Shown: positions 1 to 7,174 of the stretch, piece by piece | How positions within the stretch are numbered: position 1 is the first letter of the stretch | Layout: the number at the start of each line of letters is the position of its first letter | DNA from: Acidobacteriota bacterium | Lineage (GTDB): Bacteria; Acidobacteriota; Blastocatellia; Pyrinomonadales; Pyrinomonadaceae | Direction: 5' to 3' | Assembly: GCA_013696385.1 (NCBI GenBank) | Contig: JACCYR010000049.1 | Location: forward strand, 1 to 14,863 | Length of the DNA: 14,863 nucleotides | Position numbers and translations under genes: made by a program | The notes under the pieces: generated by a model | Database searches by the model: none | The model's input: only the letters and a program-made list of their open reading frames with translations | What the model was told of the DNA's origin: nothing

Positions 1-2
1 CG

Positions 3-737
3 GCGCGGGTTACGGAACTCGAACCGAAAGGCGACCAAGGCGGAAATCTTTTTGAACTTTCGCCGAAAGACACGCCGCGTGAAGACAAATTAAATCTGCA
101 TTGGTATTGGGATTCAATCATCGGGCGGAATATTTCACGGCAAAATGATGCTTGCGATTCTGATTATCTTCCGGCAATCGCGCAAGAAATTACGAAAAAA
201 TTTCCGTTTGCAAAAATGCAGAACCGCCTAAAACTCGGTAAATTTGACGCGTGGCAGCAAGAAGGTTTTCAAATAGCTTCAATCAAACTATATCCGCCAA
301 CTTTGAAGCGTTACGAAACACCTTCTGATGACTACAAAAAGATGGCTTTCAACATTGCCGAAGAGCAAATCGCATTAGCAGGCTACCGCTTGGGACAAAT
401 GTTGAATAAAATTTTTGATAACCGCGAAATAATCAGAGAAAATTTTGAGAAAGAAAAATCGAAATATGAGAAACAGGCGAAAGAAACCGGAGAAACTATT
501 GGACAAGGCGCAGAAGACGCTTGGCTTTGGACAAAAACTCGCGCATCTTTAGCAGTTGCCGAAGAATTAAAAGATTCAGATATTAAAGTTGATGTCGAAA
601 ACTCGGTCGTTACCCTCAGGGGAGTTGTGCGTAATTTACGGCAAAAACAGAAAGCCGTTAAAATTGCTACGGAAATTGAAGGAGTAAAAGCAGTCAAAAA
701 TTTACTGAAGATTTCTTCAAACCGCCAGTTAAATTAA
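3..737 (+). CDS. S1/P1-type nuclease with C-terminal BON domain (5' end cut off)
   Basis: The frame is open from the left edge of the window, so the N-terminus is missing; 244 residues are visible. The first ~140 residues match the C-terminal half of the S1/P1 zinc-dependent nuclease family. A GDQGGN stretch is followed by NLHWYWD at residues 31-37, whose His33 and Asp37 correspond to the H-x3-D zinc ligands known in P1 nuclease. Later comes the helix EEQIALAGYRLGQMLN typical of the family's end. A charged, probably helical linker (about residues 140-177) leads to a BON domain (about 178-237, with the VxLxGxV strand motif and an alternating helix-strand pattern). Family knowledge: S1/P1 enzymes cleave single-stranded DNA/RNA and are usually exported; BON domains are thought to bind membranes or phospholipid. 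The inference is an envelope-associated nuclease. The in-frame Met at 216 is internal to the nuclease domain and is not the start. The gene converges on tatC, 22 bp away. Confidence 0.85.
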   Translation, partial: ARVTELEPKGDQGGNLFELSPKDTPREDKLNLHWYWDSIIGRNISRQNDACDSDYLPAIAQEITKKFPFAKMQNRLKLGKFDAWQQEGFQIASIKLYPPTLKRYETPSDDYKKMAFNIAEEQIALAGYRLGQMLNKIFDNREIIRENFEKEKSKYEKQAKETGETIGQGAEDAWLWTKTRASLAVAEELKDSDIKVDVENSVVTLRGVVRNLRQKQKAVKIATEIEGVKAVKNLLKISSNRQLN

Positions 738-759
738 CCGATGCGAGAAATTAATTTAG

Positions 760-1821
760 TTAGACACTTTCAACTTCCGCATCATTTTGTCTTCTTTTAC
801 CGAAAAACCACGCAATAAAAATTGAAATAACATACAAACATATCATCGGTGTCGCAAAAAGCATCATATTCGGAATATCACCGGTTGGTGAAACTACTGC
901 CGCGACAATCAAAATTATAACAATTGCAATCTTCCAGCTTCTGACCAAAAATCCGGCAGTTACCAAACCGATTCTGGCTAAAACGTATGTAATTGCCGGC
1001 ATTTGAAAAATAACGCCCATCGCCATTATTATCAATATGATAAAATCAAGATAATCGCTGGCTCGAAGCAGCAGGCGAAAATCTTCACCCAATCCAAGCA
1101 AATATCTTAACGCCGGCGGAAAAAGAATGTAATAAGCAAAAGCCGCGCCGATAACAAATGAAATTGAGGAAAGTGCAATAAACGGCGTAACATACGAGCG
1201 TTCGTGTTTGTAGAGCGCGGGCGAAATAAAGCCCCAAATTTGCCACAATAAAAAAGGAATTGACAAAGCGATTGCTGCGTAAAGCGATACGGTTACATAC
1301 AACGTAAAAGGTTCAGTCGCTGTTGTTACGATCATTCTTTCATCGGTATTTACATCTTGAATCGGCTCGTCAAGTTTTACGGGAAGTCGGATGCCTTTAG
1401 GGATAATGGCATTATTAGTAAAAATGGGTTCGTCGGTAAAAAGCCCGATTTTTCCCTGTTCGTCGGTCGTAAATTTTGCCTGCACGGAAGTTCCGGGTGA
1501 TACGACGCTTATACCAAGTTTCGTGGCTTGGTCAAAAACATATCGTCCGGTATCGCCTTCCCTTAAATTATCTAGTGATAAAACCTGTTCGTTTCCCGTT
1601 AAACCCTGCACCGGGACATCGCGTCTTTCAGCTTCCGAAAGTGCTTGACGAATCGGCACGGACAAAAAATTATAGATTTTGCCAGATACAAACCAACACA
1701 AGAGAAATGCGATAACTATAATTATTACAGAATTTATAAGCCTTCGGCGAAATTCGTCCAAATGTTCCAAAAATGACATTTGTCTGCCGAGTTCTTCCTT
1801 GTTTGTTTCTTCGAATTCCAT
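760..1821 (-). CDS. tatC: Sec-independent protein translocase TatC, with enlarged first periplasmic loop
   Basis: TatC is the polytopic membrane receptor of the twin-arginine translocase, which exports folded proteins. The N-terminal HLDEFRRRL motif (residues 20-28) matches the TatC signature H-L-x-E-L-R-x-R-L. TM1 is about 31-47, and TM2 starts near 172 and leads into FISPALYKHER (198-208), whose Glu207 corresponds to the conserved Glu103 region of E. coli TatC. Further hydrophobic segments are near 215-235, 258-282, 295-312 and 318-340. The protein has 353 residues, whereas the family is usually about 240-270. The excess is one block at roughly residues 62-163 between TM1 and TM2, in the first extracytoplasmic loop. 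The TM4 motif reads FQMP, where E. coli has FEVP (Glu170). It lies 30 bp downstream of the tatB-like gene and is probably co-transcribed. No clear Shine-Dalgarno precedes the ATG. Confidence 0.93.
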   Translation of the reverse strand: MEFEETNKEELGRQMSFLEHLDEFRRRLINSVIIIVIAFLLCWFVSGKIYNFLSVPIRQALSEAERRDVPVQGLTGNEQVLSLDNLREGDTGRYVFDQATKLGISVVSPGTSVQAKFTTDEQGKIGLFTDEPIFTNNAIIPKGIRLPVKLDEPIQDVNTDERMIVTTATEPFTLYVTVSLYAAIALSIPFLLWQIWGFISPALYKHERSYVTPFIALSSISFVIGAAFAYYILFPPALRYLLGLGEDFRLLLRASDYLDFIILIIMAMGVIFQMPAITYVLARIGLVTAGFLVRSWKIAIVIILIVAAVVSPTGDIPNMMLFATPMICLYVISIFIAWFFGKRRQNDAEVESV

Positions 1822-1851
1822 TTTTGAAATGTTTAATAAAAATTTTTGTCT

Positions 1852-2262
1852 TTATAGCCAATCGCGTTTATCTGCAGAGTCCTTCTTAACTATTTCCGTT
1901 TTTTGAGTTTGCGTTTGCCCAATGTTTTTTTCAAAATCTTGGTAATCTATTTCTTTAACCTCCGGCACAAACATTGCGGTTTTTTCTGTAACCAAATCTC
2001 TACCTATCGAATTTTCGGTAACTTTCGGTGTTTCTATTACTGTATTTATTTTTTTTTCAACATTATTACTGTCTTCAAATCCTGCTTCTTGTTCCCAAGT
2101 TCTCTTAAAGTCATCAGTTGAGCGTCGAAACTCCGTCATTAACTTACCTATTGTACGAGTTAATTCAGGTATTTTTCTCGGACCAAAAACTATCAGAGCT
2201 ACTAGCCCTATCAACATTAATTCTGATGTCCCGATTGATTCGAGTATGAATAAATATAGCAT
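1852..2262 (-). CDS. tatB: Twin-arginine translocase subunit, TatB-like (TatA/TatB family)
   Basis: This 136-residue protein has the TatA/B layout: a short N-terminal membrane helix (about 5-26) with a polar Glu14, the hinge FGPRKIPEL (26-34), an amphipathic basic helix (about 35-58) and a long polar tail of low conservation. A Glu early in the helix and the G-P-x-x-I/L-P hinge are features of TatB, which works with TatC in substrate recognition. TatA usually has FG-T/S-K-K-L at this place. The family separates poorly by sequence alone, so a TatA or bifunctional TatA/B role is possible; no second tatA-like gene is in the window. It sits immediately upstream of tatC. The start ATG has a weak GGGA 8 bases upstream. 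Confidence 0.85.
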   Translation of the reverse strand: MLYLFILESIGTSELMLIGLVALIVFGPRKIPELTRTIGKLMTEFRRSTDDFKRTWEQEAGFEDSNNVEKKINTVIETPKVTENSIGRDLVTEKTAMFVPEVKEIDYQDFEKNIGQTQTQKTEIVKKDSADKRDWL

Positions 2263-2333
2263 TCTTTAATTCCCGGAATCTATCCAATTTACTCTAAGAA
2301 AAACCTTAAGCCCTTTTATTTACAAATGATTGG

Positions 2334-3359
2334 TTAATCAACCTCTAATAAAAATCGTTTTTTTGATTTTACTCTGCCGATAATCTTTGAACCTTCAATC
2401 TTTTCAACATATTGCTCTACTTTTTTTTCTTCTAAACTTATAAGCAATCCGCCCGCCGTTTGAGGGTCAAATAATGCACTCTGCATTTCTCCTGTTACAC
2501 TTTTATTGAATTTGATATTTTTGCCAACATACTCACGATTATTTTTGTCGCCCCGCGTTAACATTTTTTGCTGAATCAAATCTAAAACATTAGGCAAAAG
2601 TGGTATTTTACTTGATTCAATTTTAAGCGTTATGTTGCTTGCCTTTGCCATTTCAAATGCGTGTCCAAGTAATCCAAATCCGGTTATGTCCGTACAAGCA
2701 TTTGCGCCAACTTTCTGCATTTCTTTTGATGCATCTTTTGCCGATTTAGTCATTATATTTAATGCAGCTTTTTTTGCTTTTTCGCTCGCTTTTTCAAATT
2801 TAATTCCGGTAATTATTATTCCTGTTCCAAGTGATTTTGTTAAAACCAAAATATCACCTACTTTCGCGCCTGAGTTTTTTATAATTTTCTTTGGATGAAT
2901 AATACCGGTTATTGCATAGCCAAATTTAATTTCTTGGTCGTCAACTGAATGTCCGCCCAAAACAGCTACTCTTTCTCTATTTAATGCCATTTGCCCGCCC
3001 AATAAAATTTTTCCCAGCACATCCCAATCTCCTTTTTGCGGATAGCAAACGATTGAAAGTGCCGTTAAGGGCGTTCCTCCCATTGCATAAATGTCATTCA
3101 AAGAATTTATTGCTGCTATTTGCCCGTAAATTTCTGGTTCATCGGTAACTGGGGTAAAGAAATCAACTGTTTGCACCAAACCTATTTGGTCATTTAAACG
3201 AAACACACCGGCATCATCGGATGTTTCAAATCCAACCAACATATCTTCAGTAAAATTTTGTCTTGGAAGTTTGCTCAAAACTTGAGCAAGGTCGCTTGGG
3301 GCAAGTTTTGACACTCAACCCGCGCATGACACCATTTCCGTCAGCCTCTTTTGTTCCAT
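2334..3359 (-). CDS. selD: Selenide, water dikinase SelD; selenoprotein read through an in-frame TGA (Sec15)
   Basis: SelD makes selenophosphate from selenide and ATP, the selenium donor for selenocysteine and 2-selenouridine. The body of the protein is clear: DDAGVF, TVDFFTP, AINSLNDIYAMGG, GGHSVDD, TDITGFGLLGH and FDPQTAGGLLIS. A plain start would be the GTG at 3314, but this leaves out the catalytic N-terminus. The codon before it, at 3315-3317, is TGA, and the frame continues upstream to an ATG at 3357-3359 giving MEQKRLTEMVSCAG-U-VSK. This aligns with the family's LTxxVxxAG-C/U-xxK loop (E. coli Cys17 and Lys20), so Sec15 and Lys18 take the catalytic positions. The full product would be 341 residues, a normal SelD length. 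Sec at this site is known in other bacteria. Hairpins just after the TGA could act as SECIS. The start lies 17 bp after the parB stop, with only a weak AGGG upstream. Automatic annotation would truncate this gene. Confidence 0.92.
3272..3317 (-). promoter_or_regulatory. Candidate SECIS hairpin(s) downstream of the selD UGA codon
   Basis: Reading the mRNA from the UGA at 3317-3315, two strong hairpins are possible and they exclude each other. The first has a perfect 10-bp stem (arms 3302-3311 and 3275-3284) starting 3 nt after UGA. Its 17-nt loop can fold further into CAAG-CGAC-CUUG, putting a G in the apical loop about 22 nt from UGA. The second has a perfect 8-bp stem around a GUU loop (UUGCUCAA-GUU-UUGAGCAA, 3272-3290), with its loop about 33 nt from UGA. 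Bacterial SECIS elements are known to lie just 3' of UGA inside the coding region, with a G early in an apical loop about 16-37 nt away. Both structures fit, and I cannot say which one SelB would bind. Confidence 0.6.
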
Positions 3360-3376
3360 AACCCTAATAACTACAA

Positions 3377-4243
3377 TTATTTAACGTCTATAATCAAATC
3401 ATATATCCTATTTAAATCCGATTCGCTGTAATATTCAATTTCTATTTTCCCGCCAGTCCCTTTCCCATCAGGAATTATATGAATTTGTGTGCTTAATTTT
3501 CTTCTTAATTTGGTTTCTGCTACTTTTATGTGTGCATCAATTTTCGGTTTTATTAACTTTTTATTAAATTCTTTCGACAAATTCTTTCCTGTTCGTTTAA
3601 CAGCTTTTTCTGTTTCCCTAACTGATAATGCCATTTCTAAAACTTTATTGACGATTCTTCTTTGTAACTCAGTATCATTAGTCATTAAGAGGGCTCTTCC
3701 ATGTCCTGGCGATATTTTTTCTTCTTCAACAAGTTTTTGTATGTCCTCAGGAAGTTTCAGAAGCCGCAAACAAGTTGTTATCACCGTGCGATTTTTTCCT
3801 ACTCTTTCTGCAATCATTTCCTGTGTTAATCCTATTGAATTTATTAAATTTTTATAAGCTTTAGCTTCTTCAATCGCATTTAAATCCTGTCTTTGTATAT
3901 TTTCAATTAAAGCTAACTCTAGCAGTTTATTATCATCTATCACTTTAATAATTGCCGGAACTTTTGGCAAACCGGCTTTTTGTGATGCTCTCCAACGCCT
4001 TTCACCAGCGACAATTTGATAACGCCCGCCTCTCCGTCTAACCACTATTGGTTGTACTACGCCATTAGCCTTTATTGACTGTGCTAATTCTTGTAAATTT
4101 CCTTCGTCAAAATTACTTCTTGGTTGCTCAGAATTAGGTTCAATTAAATCTACATCAATTTCTAAATACTCTTCATTGTATTTGTTTTTTCTTTCTTCTC
4201 CCAATAGGGCATTTAATCCCCTTCCTAAGGCTTTTTTACTCAT
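3377..4243 (-). CDS. parB: Chromosome-partitioning protein ParB (Spo0J family CTPase clamp)
   Basis: ParB loads onto parS sites near the origin, spreads as a CTP-dependent sliding clamp and recruits ParA and SMC. The 288-residue protein starts with KKALGRGLNALLG (3-15), the conserved basic peptide that stimulates the ParA ATPase. The N-terminal CTP-binding domain has GERRWRA (80-86) and ENIQRQDLN (114-122). A helix-turn-helix follows (about 139-163, ending in LRLLKLP), and then a C-terminal dimerisation region. The start ATG overlaps the end of parA by 8 bp, and its AAGGAG ribosome-binding site (4254-4259) lies inside the last parA codons. This indicates translational coupling in one operon. 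selD follows 17 bp downstream. Confidence 0.95.
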   Translation of the reverse strand: MSKKALGRGLNALLGEERKNKYNEEYLEIDVDLIEPNSEQPRSNFDEGNLQELAQSIKANGVVQPIVVRRRGGRYQIVAGERRWRASQKAGLPKVPAIIKVIDDNKLLELALIENIQRQDLNAIEEAKAYKNLINSIGLTQEMIAERVGKNRTVITTCLRLLKLPEDIQKLVEEEKISPGHGRALLMTNDTELQRRIVNKVLEMALSVRETEKAVKRTGKNLSKEFNKKLIKPKIDAHIKVAETKLRRKLSTQIHIIPDGKGTGGKIEIEYYSESDLNRIYDLIIDVK

Positions 4244-4997
4244 GACTTAATATCTCCTTCGCTAATTGTATATAACTTTCTGCTCCCCGAGATCGAATGT
4301 CGTATAAAATTATTGGTTTGCCGTAACTTGGTGCTTCTGCTAATCTTACGTTACGCGGTATTACAGTATTTAGTACTTGTGAACCATAAAAATCTCTTAA
4401 ATCTTGGGCTACTGCTGCTGAGAGATTTGTCCTCTCGTCATACATTGTTAATAACAAACCCTCTATTGTTAATTGGGGATTCAAACCACGCCTTATCCGT
4501 GCTAATGTGTCAAATAATTCTGTTACGCCTTCCAAAGCAAAATATTCACACTGGATTGGCACTAATAAAGAATTTGCCGCTGTTAATCCATTTAATGTAA
4601 GTAAACCTAACGATGGAGGGCAATCTATTATAATGAAGTCATAATCATCTTTTATTTCATTTAAAACCGTTTTTAATTTATATTCTCTTAACTTTTCATC
4701 AACTAGTTCAATTTCTGCACCCACCAAATTTTTATCTGCGGGTAAAACCCATAGCAGAGGTAATTCTGTTGGTTGAATAACTTTTTTAACTTTCTCATTT
4801 AATAATAAAACATTATATAAAGTTCTTTGTGAAACTGTTCGTTTTATTCCTGCTCCTGATGTTGCATTTCCCTGTGGATCTGCATCTACCAACAAAACTT
4901 TTTTTTCTTCTACTGCTAATCCGGCAGCCAAATTAATTGAAGTTGTTGTCTTTCCAACCCCTCCTTTTTGATTTGCTACTGCAATTATTTTGCCCAT
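4236..4997 (-). CDS. parA: Chromosome-partitioning ATPase ParA (Soj family)
   Basis: ParA is the DNA-binding, ATP-dependent dimer that moves or segregates ParB-parS complexes and, in some bacteria, regulates DnaA. Visible motifs are the deviant Walker A box KGGVGKTT (11-18), the Walker A' segment VLLVDADPQGNATSG (34-48) and the Walker B strand FIIIDCPPSLGLLTLNGL. The length of 253 residues is normal for chromosomal Soj-type ParA; it lacks the extra N-terminal HTH domain of plasmid type Ia ParA. Upstream of the ATG the leader is almost all A/T with no Shine-Dalgarno sequence. A large inverted repeat begins 39 bp upstream. It overlaps parB by 8 bp. Confidence 0.95.
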   Translation of the reverse strand: MGKIIAVANQKGGVGKTTTSINLAAGLAVEEKKVLLVDADPQGNATSGAGIKRTVSQRTLYNVLLLNEKVKKVIQPTELPLLWVLPADKNLVGAEIELVDEKLREYKLKTVLNEIKDDYDFIIIDCPPSLGLLTLNGLTAANSLLVPIQCEYFALEGVTELFDTLARIRRGLNPQLTIEGLLLTMYDERTNLSAAVAQDLRDFYGSQVLNTVIPRNVRLAEAPSYGKPIILYDIRSRGAESYIQLAKEILSHE

Positions 4998-5035
4998 ATT
5001 TTTTATTTTTATTTTAACATTTTATTTTTTCTGCT

Positions 5036-5114
5036 AACAACCTAGTAAAATGTGGCACGTTTTACATAAAGTTAAACCAATAATGTAAAACGTGCCACAT
5101 TTTACTAGGTTGTT
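5036..5114. repeat. Perfect 32-bp inverted repeat between mnmG and parA (possible parS pair or RNA hairpin)
   Basis: Arms 5036-5067 and 5083-5114 are perfect reverse complements, 32 bp each, around a 15-nt spacer. The outer edge lies 1 nt from the mnmG stop codon. On the transcribed minus strand the repeat is followed by A-rich sequence rather than a run of U, so it is not a standard intrinsic terminator for mnmG. Each arm contains TGTGGCACGTTTTACA (5051-5066 and, inverted, 5084-5099). This shares 11 of 16 positions, including the central ACGT, with the parS consensus TGTTTCACGTGAAACA. Because parAB is next door and the origin is near, a divergent parS pair is possible. An RNase III-processed transcript hairpin is an equally simple explanation. 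Confidence 0.8.
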
Positions 5115-5115
5115 G

Positions 5116-7002
5116 TTATTTTAAACTAGAAGAATTATTTGCACAAAGATTAACCAAAATCGTAGAAATAGCAGATGGTGTAAGTCCGATGATGTTTCGA
5201 ATTTGACCAAAAGTTTGAGGTTTAGCTTTTTCTAAACGCTCAGTCATTTCATTAGACAAACCACTTAAATTTTTAAAATCAAATTTTTCAGGAATTTTTA
5301 AATTATCGTTATGTAATAATCTTTCATTGGCAATGTTTTGTGTTTTAATATAACCCTTATAAAGGGAATCAGCTAAAGCCGTTTCTAAATCCGAGAATTT
5401 AATTGTAGAACTTATTTTATTAGGTAAAAGACGAAAAATCAATTCAGGATTAACTCCTTTTCTATGCGAAAGTTGAGACAAACTGATTGTATCTCCTAAA
5501 TCGCATTCTAATATCTGGGTTATTGTTGCATATTGGACATCAGAGCGTTTTAGTCTAGTATTATCCAGAGTGTTTCTTAAAAGGGCAATTCTATCGCGTC
5601 TTTGATTAAATTTTATCCACTCTTTATTTTCTAAAAGACCACATTCATGTCCTCTGGGTGATAGACGTTGGTCAGCGTTGTCATGTCTTAAGGTTAATCG
5701 AGCTTCTGCTCGGGAGGTGAAAATCCGATATGGTTCATCAACGCCGTGTCGAATTAAATCATCAATCAAAACCCCAATATAAGCTTCATCTCTTCTCAAT
5801 TGAAAAATATTTCTCTTATAAACATGAAAAGCAGCATTTATTCCCGCGATTAATCCTTGACAAGCAGCTTCTTCATAACCAGTTGTGCCATTTATTTGAC
5901 CCGCAAGGAAAAGTCCTTTAATACGATTAGTTTCTAACGATGGTTTTAGTTCTCTCGGATCTATAAAATCATATTCAATTGCATAACCTGGACGAATAAT
6001 TTTAACATTTTCAAAACCGTCAATCATTTTAAGTAAAGATTGTTGTAACTCAGACGGCAATGAAGTTGAAAAACCATTTAAATACACTTCATTGGTATTA
6101 TGGCCTTCAGGCTCTAGAAAAAGTTGATGACGATTTTTATCGGCAAATTTTACAACTTTGTCTTCGATAGAAGGACAATAACGTGGTCCAATACCTTTGA
6201 TTTTACCTGAATAAAGCGGTGATTGATTTAAGTTTTCACGAATTTTGTTGTGCAGTTTCTCATTTGTAAAGCCAATGAAACAATTTATCTGAGATTGTGA
6301 AATTTCTTCGGAAGAAAAAGAAAAGTTAACTGGTTTCTCATCAGGAGGTTGAATTTCAAAAGCATTCCAATCAATTGTTCTACCATCAAGACGAGGTGGA
6401 GTTCCGGTTTTCAAACGTCCTATTGGAAACCCGATTTTCTTTAAACTTTGGGCTAACTCATTCGAGGCAGGTTCTCCGGCACGCCCACCCGAAAAACTTC
6501 TCCTTCCAGTATGAATGGTCCCATTTAAAAAAGTACCCGTTGCAACAATAACGGATTTACTTCCAAACGTACGGGTATCTTGTAATTTCACACCAATAAC
6601 CTTACTGTTTCCAATAATTAAATCTACGATAATCCCTTGACGAAGATGAAGATTTGAAGTAGCTTCAAGCACGCGACGCATCTCTGTTCGATAAAGTGCT
6701 CGGTCAGCTTGGGCGCGCGGGGATTGAACAGCCGGACCTCGTGAACGATTTAAAAGTCGAAATTGAATACCAGTGCGGTCAATAACACGACCCATAATAC
6801 CGCCTAGCGCATCAATTTCACGAACAATATGTCCTTTGGCTATTCCACCAATAGCTGGATTACAAGACATTTGTCCAATCAAGTCCAAATTAATAGTAAC
6901 GAGTGCTGTTTCTGCACCAAGACGTGCGGACGCAGAAGCGGCTTCGCATCCTGCATGCCCTGCTCCTATAACAATTACATCAAAAACTTCATCGAAAATC
7001 AT
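5116..7002 (-). CDS. mnmG: tRNA uridine-5-carboxymethylaminomethyl modification enzyme MnmG (GidA)
   Basis: MnmG, with MnmE, installs the (carboxymethyl)aminomethyl group at wobble U34 of several tRNAs using FAD, NADH and a folate one-carbon unit. The N-terminal FAD dinucleotide fold is GAGHAGCEAA (13-22). Other family signatures are QMSCNPAIGGIAKGH (44-58), RGPAVQSPRAQAD (88-100), the GidA signature GPRYCPSIEDK and the second signature AGQINGTTGYEEAACQG. The C-terminal helical tRNA/MnmE-binding part ends in the usual TPSAISTIL motif. The length of 628 residues is normal. No Shine-Dalgarno is evident. In many bacteria rsmG (gidB) sits between mnmG and parA; here it is absent and the large inverted repeat fills the space. 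The 172 bp between mnmG and dnaN shows no gene. Confidence 0.96.
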   Translation of the reverse strand: MIFDEVFDVIVIGAGHAGCEAASASARLGAETALVTINLDLIGQMSCNPAIGGIAKGHIVREIDALGGIMGRVIDRTGIQFRLLNRSRGPAVQSPRAQADRALYRTEMRRVLEATSNLHLRQGIIVDLIIGNSKVIGVKLQDTRTFGSKSVIVATGTFLNGTIHTGRRSFSGGRAGEPASNELAQSLKKIGFPIGRLKTGTPPRLDGRTIDWNAFEIQPPDEKPVNFSFSSEEISQSQINCFIGFTNEKLHNKIRENLNQSPLYSGKIKGIGPRYCPSIEDKVVKFADKNRHQLFLEPEGHNTNEVYLNGFSTSLPSELQQSLLKMIDGFENVKIIRPGYAIEYDFIDPRELKPSLETNRIKGLFLAGQINGTTGYEEAACQGLIAGINAAFHVYKRNIFQLRRDEAYIGVLIDDLIRHGVDEPYRIFTSRAEARLTLRHDNADQRLSPRGHECGLLENKEWIKFNQRRDRIALLRNTLDNTRLKRSDVQYATITQILECDLGDTISLSQLSHRKGVNPELIFRLLPNKISSTIKFSDLETALADSLYKGYIKTQNIANERLLHNDNLKIPEKFDFKNLSGLSNEMTERLEKAKPQTFGQIRNIIGLTPSAISTILVNLCANNSSSLK

Positions 7003-7174
7003 AATATCTAGATTATTTCATAAAAGAGTAATTCAAGCGAATAAAGAGCCGATGACATAACAAATCATATTTAAAAAAGAACAAATTTGCCAATGAAGCA
7101 AGGACAAAAAACACCTAACTATTATTAATAAATAATTTATTTTCAACCATAAGTAATAAAAATACCTATTTACA

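Noticed and set aside
216..737. A stand-alone 173-residue gene starting at the ATG at 216
   Set aside because: The frame is open to the window edge and the upstream codons encode the GGN and NLHxxWD motifs of S1/P1 nucleases, so the Met is internal.
2334..3314. selD as a 326-residue gene starting at the GTG at 3314
   Set aside because: It would lack the conserved catalytic loop. The upstream frame through TGA supplies that loop exactly, so the longer Sec-containing gene is preferred.
5036..5114. Ordinary Rho-independent terminator of mnmG
   Set aside because: The stem is unusually long and on the minus strand is followed by AGCAGAAAAAA, not a U-run. A transcript-end role is still possible by another mechanism.
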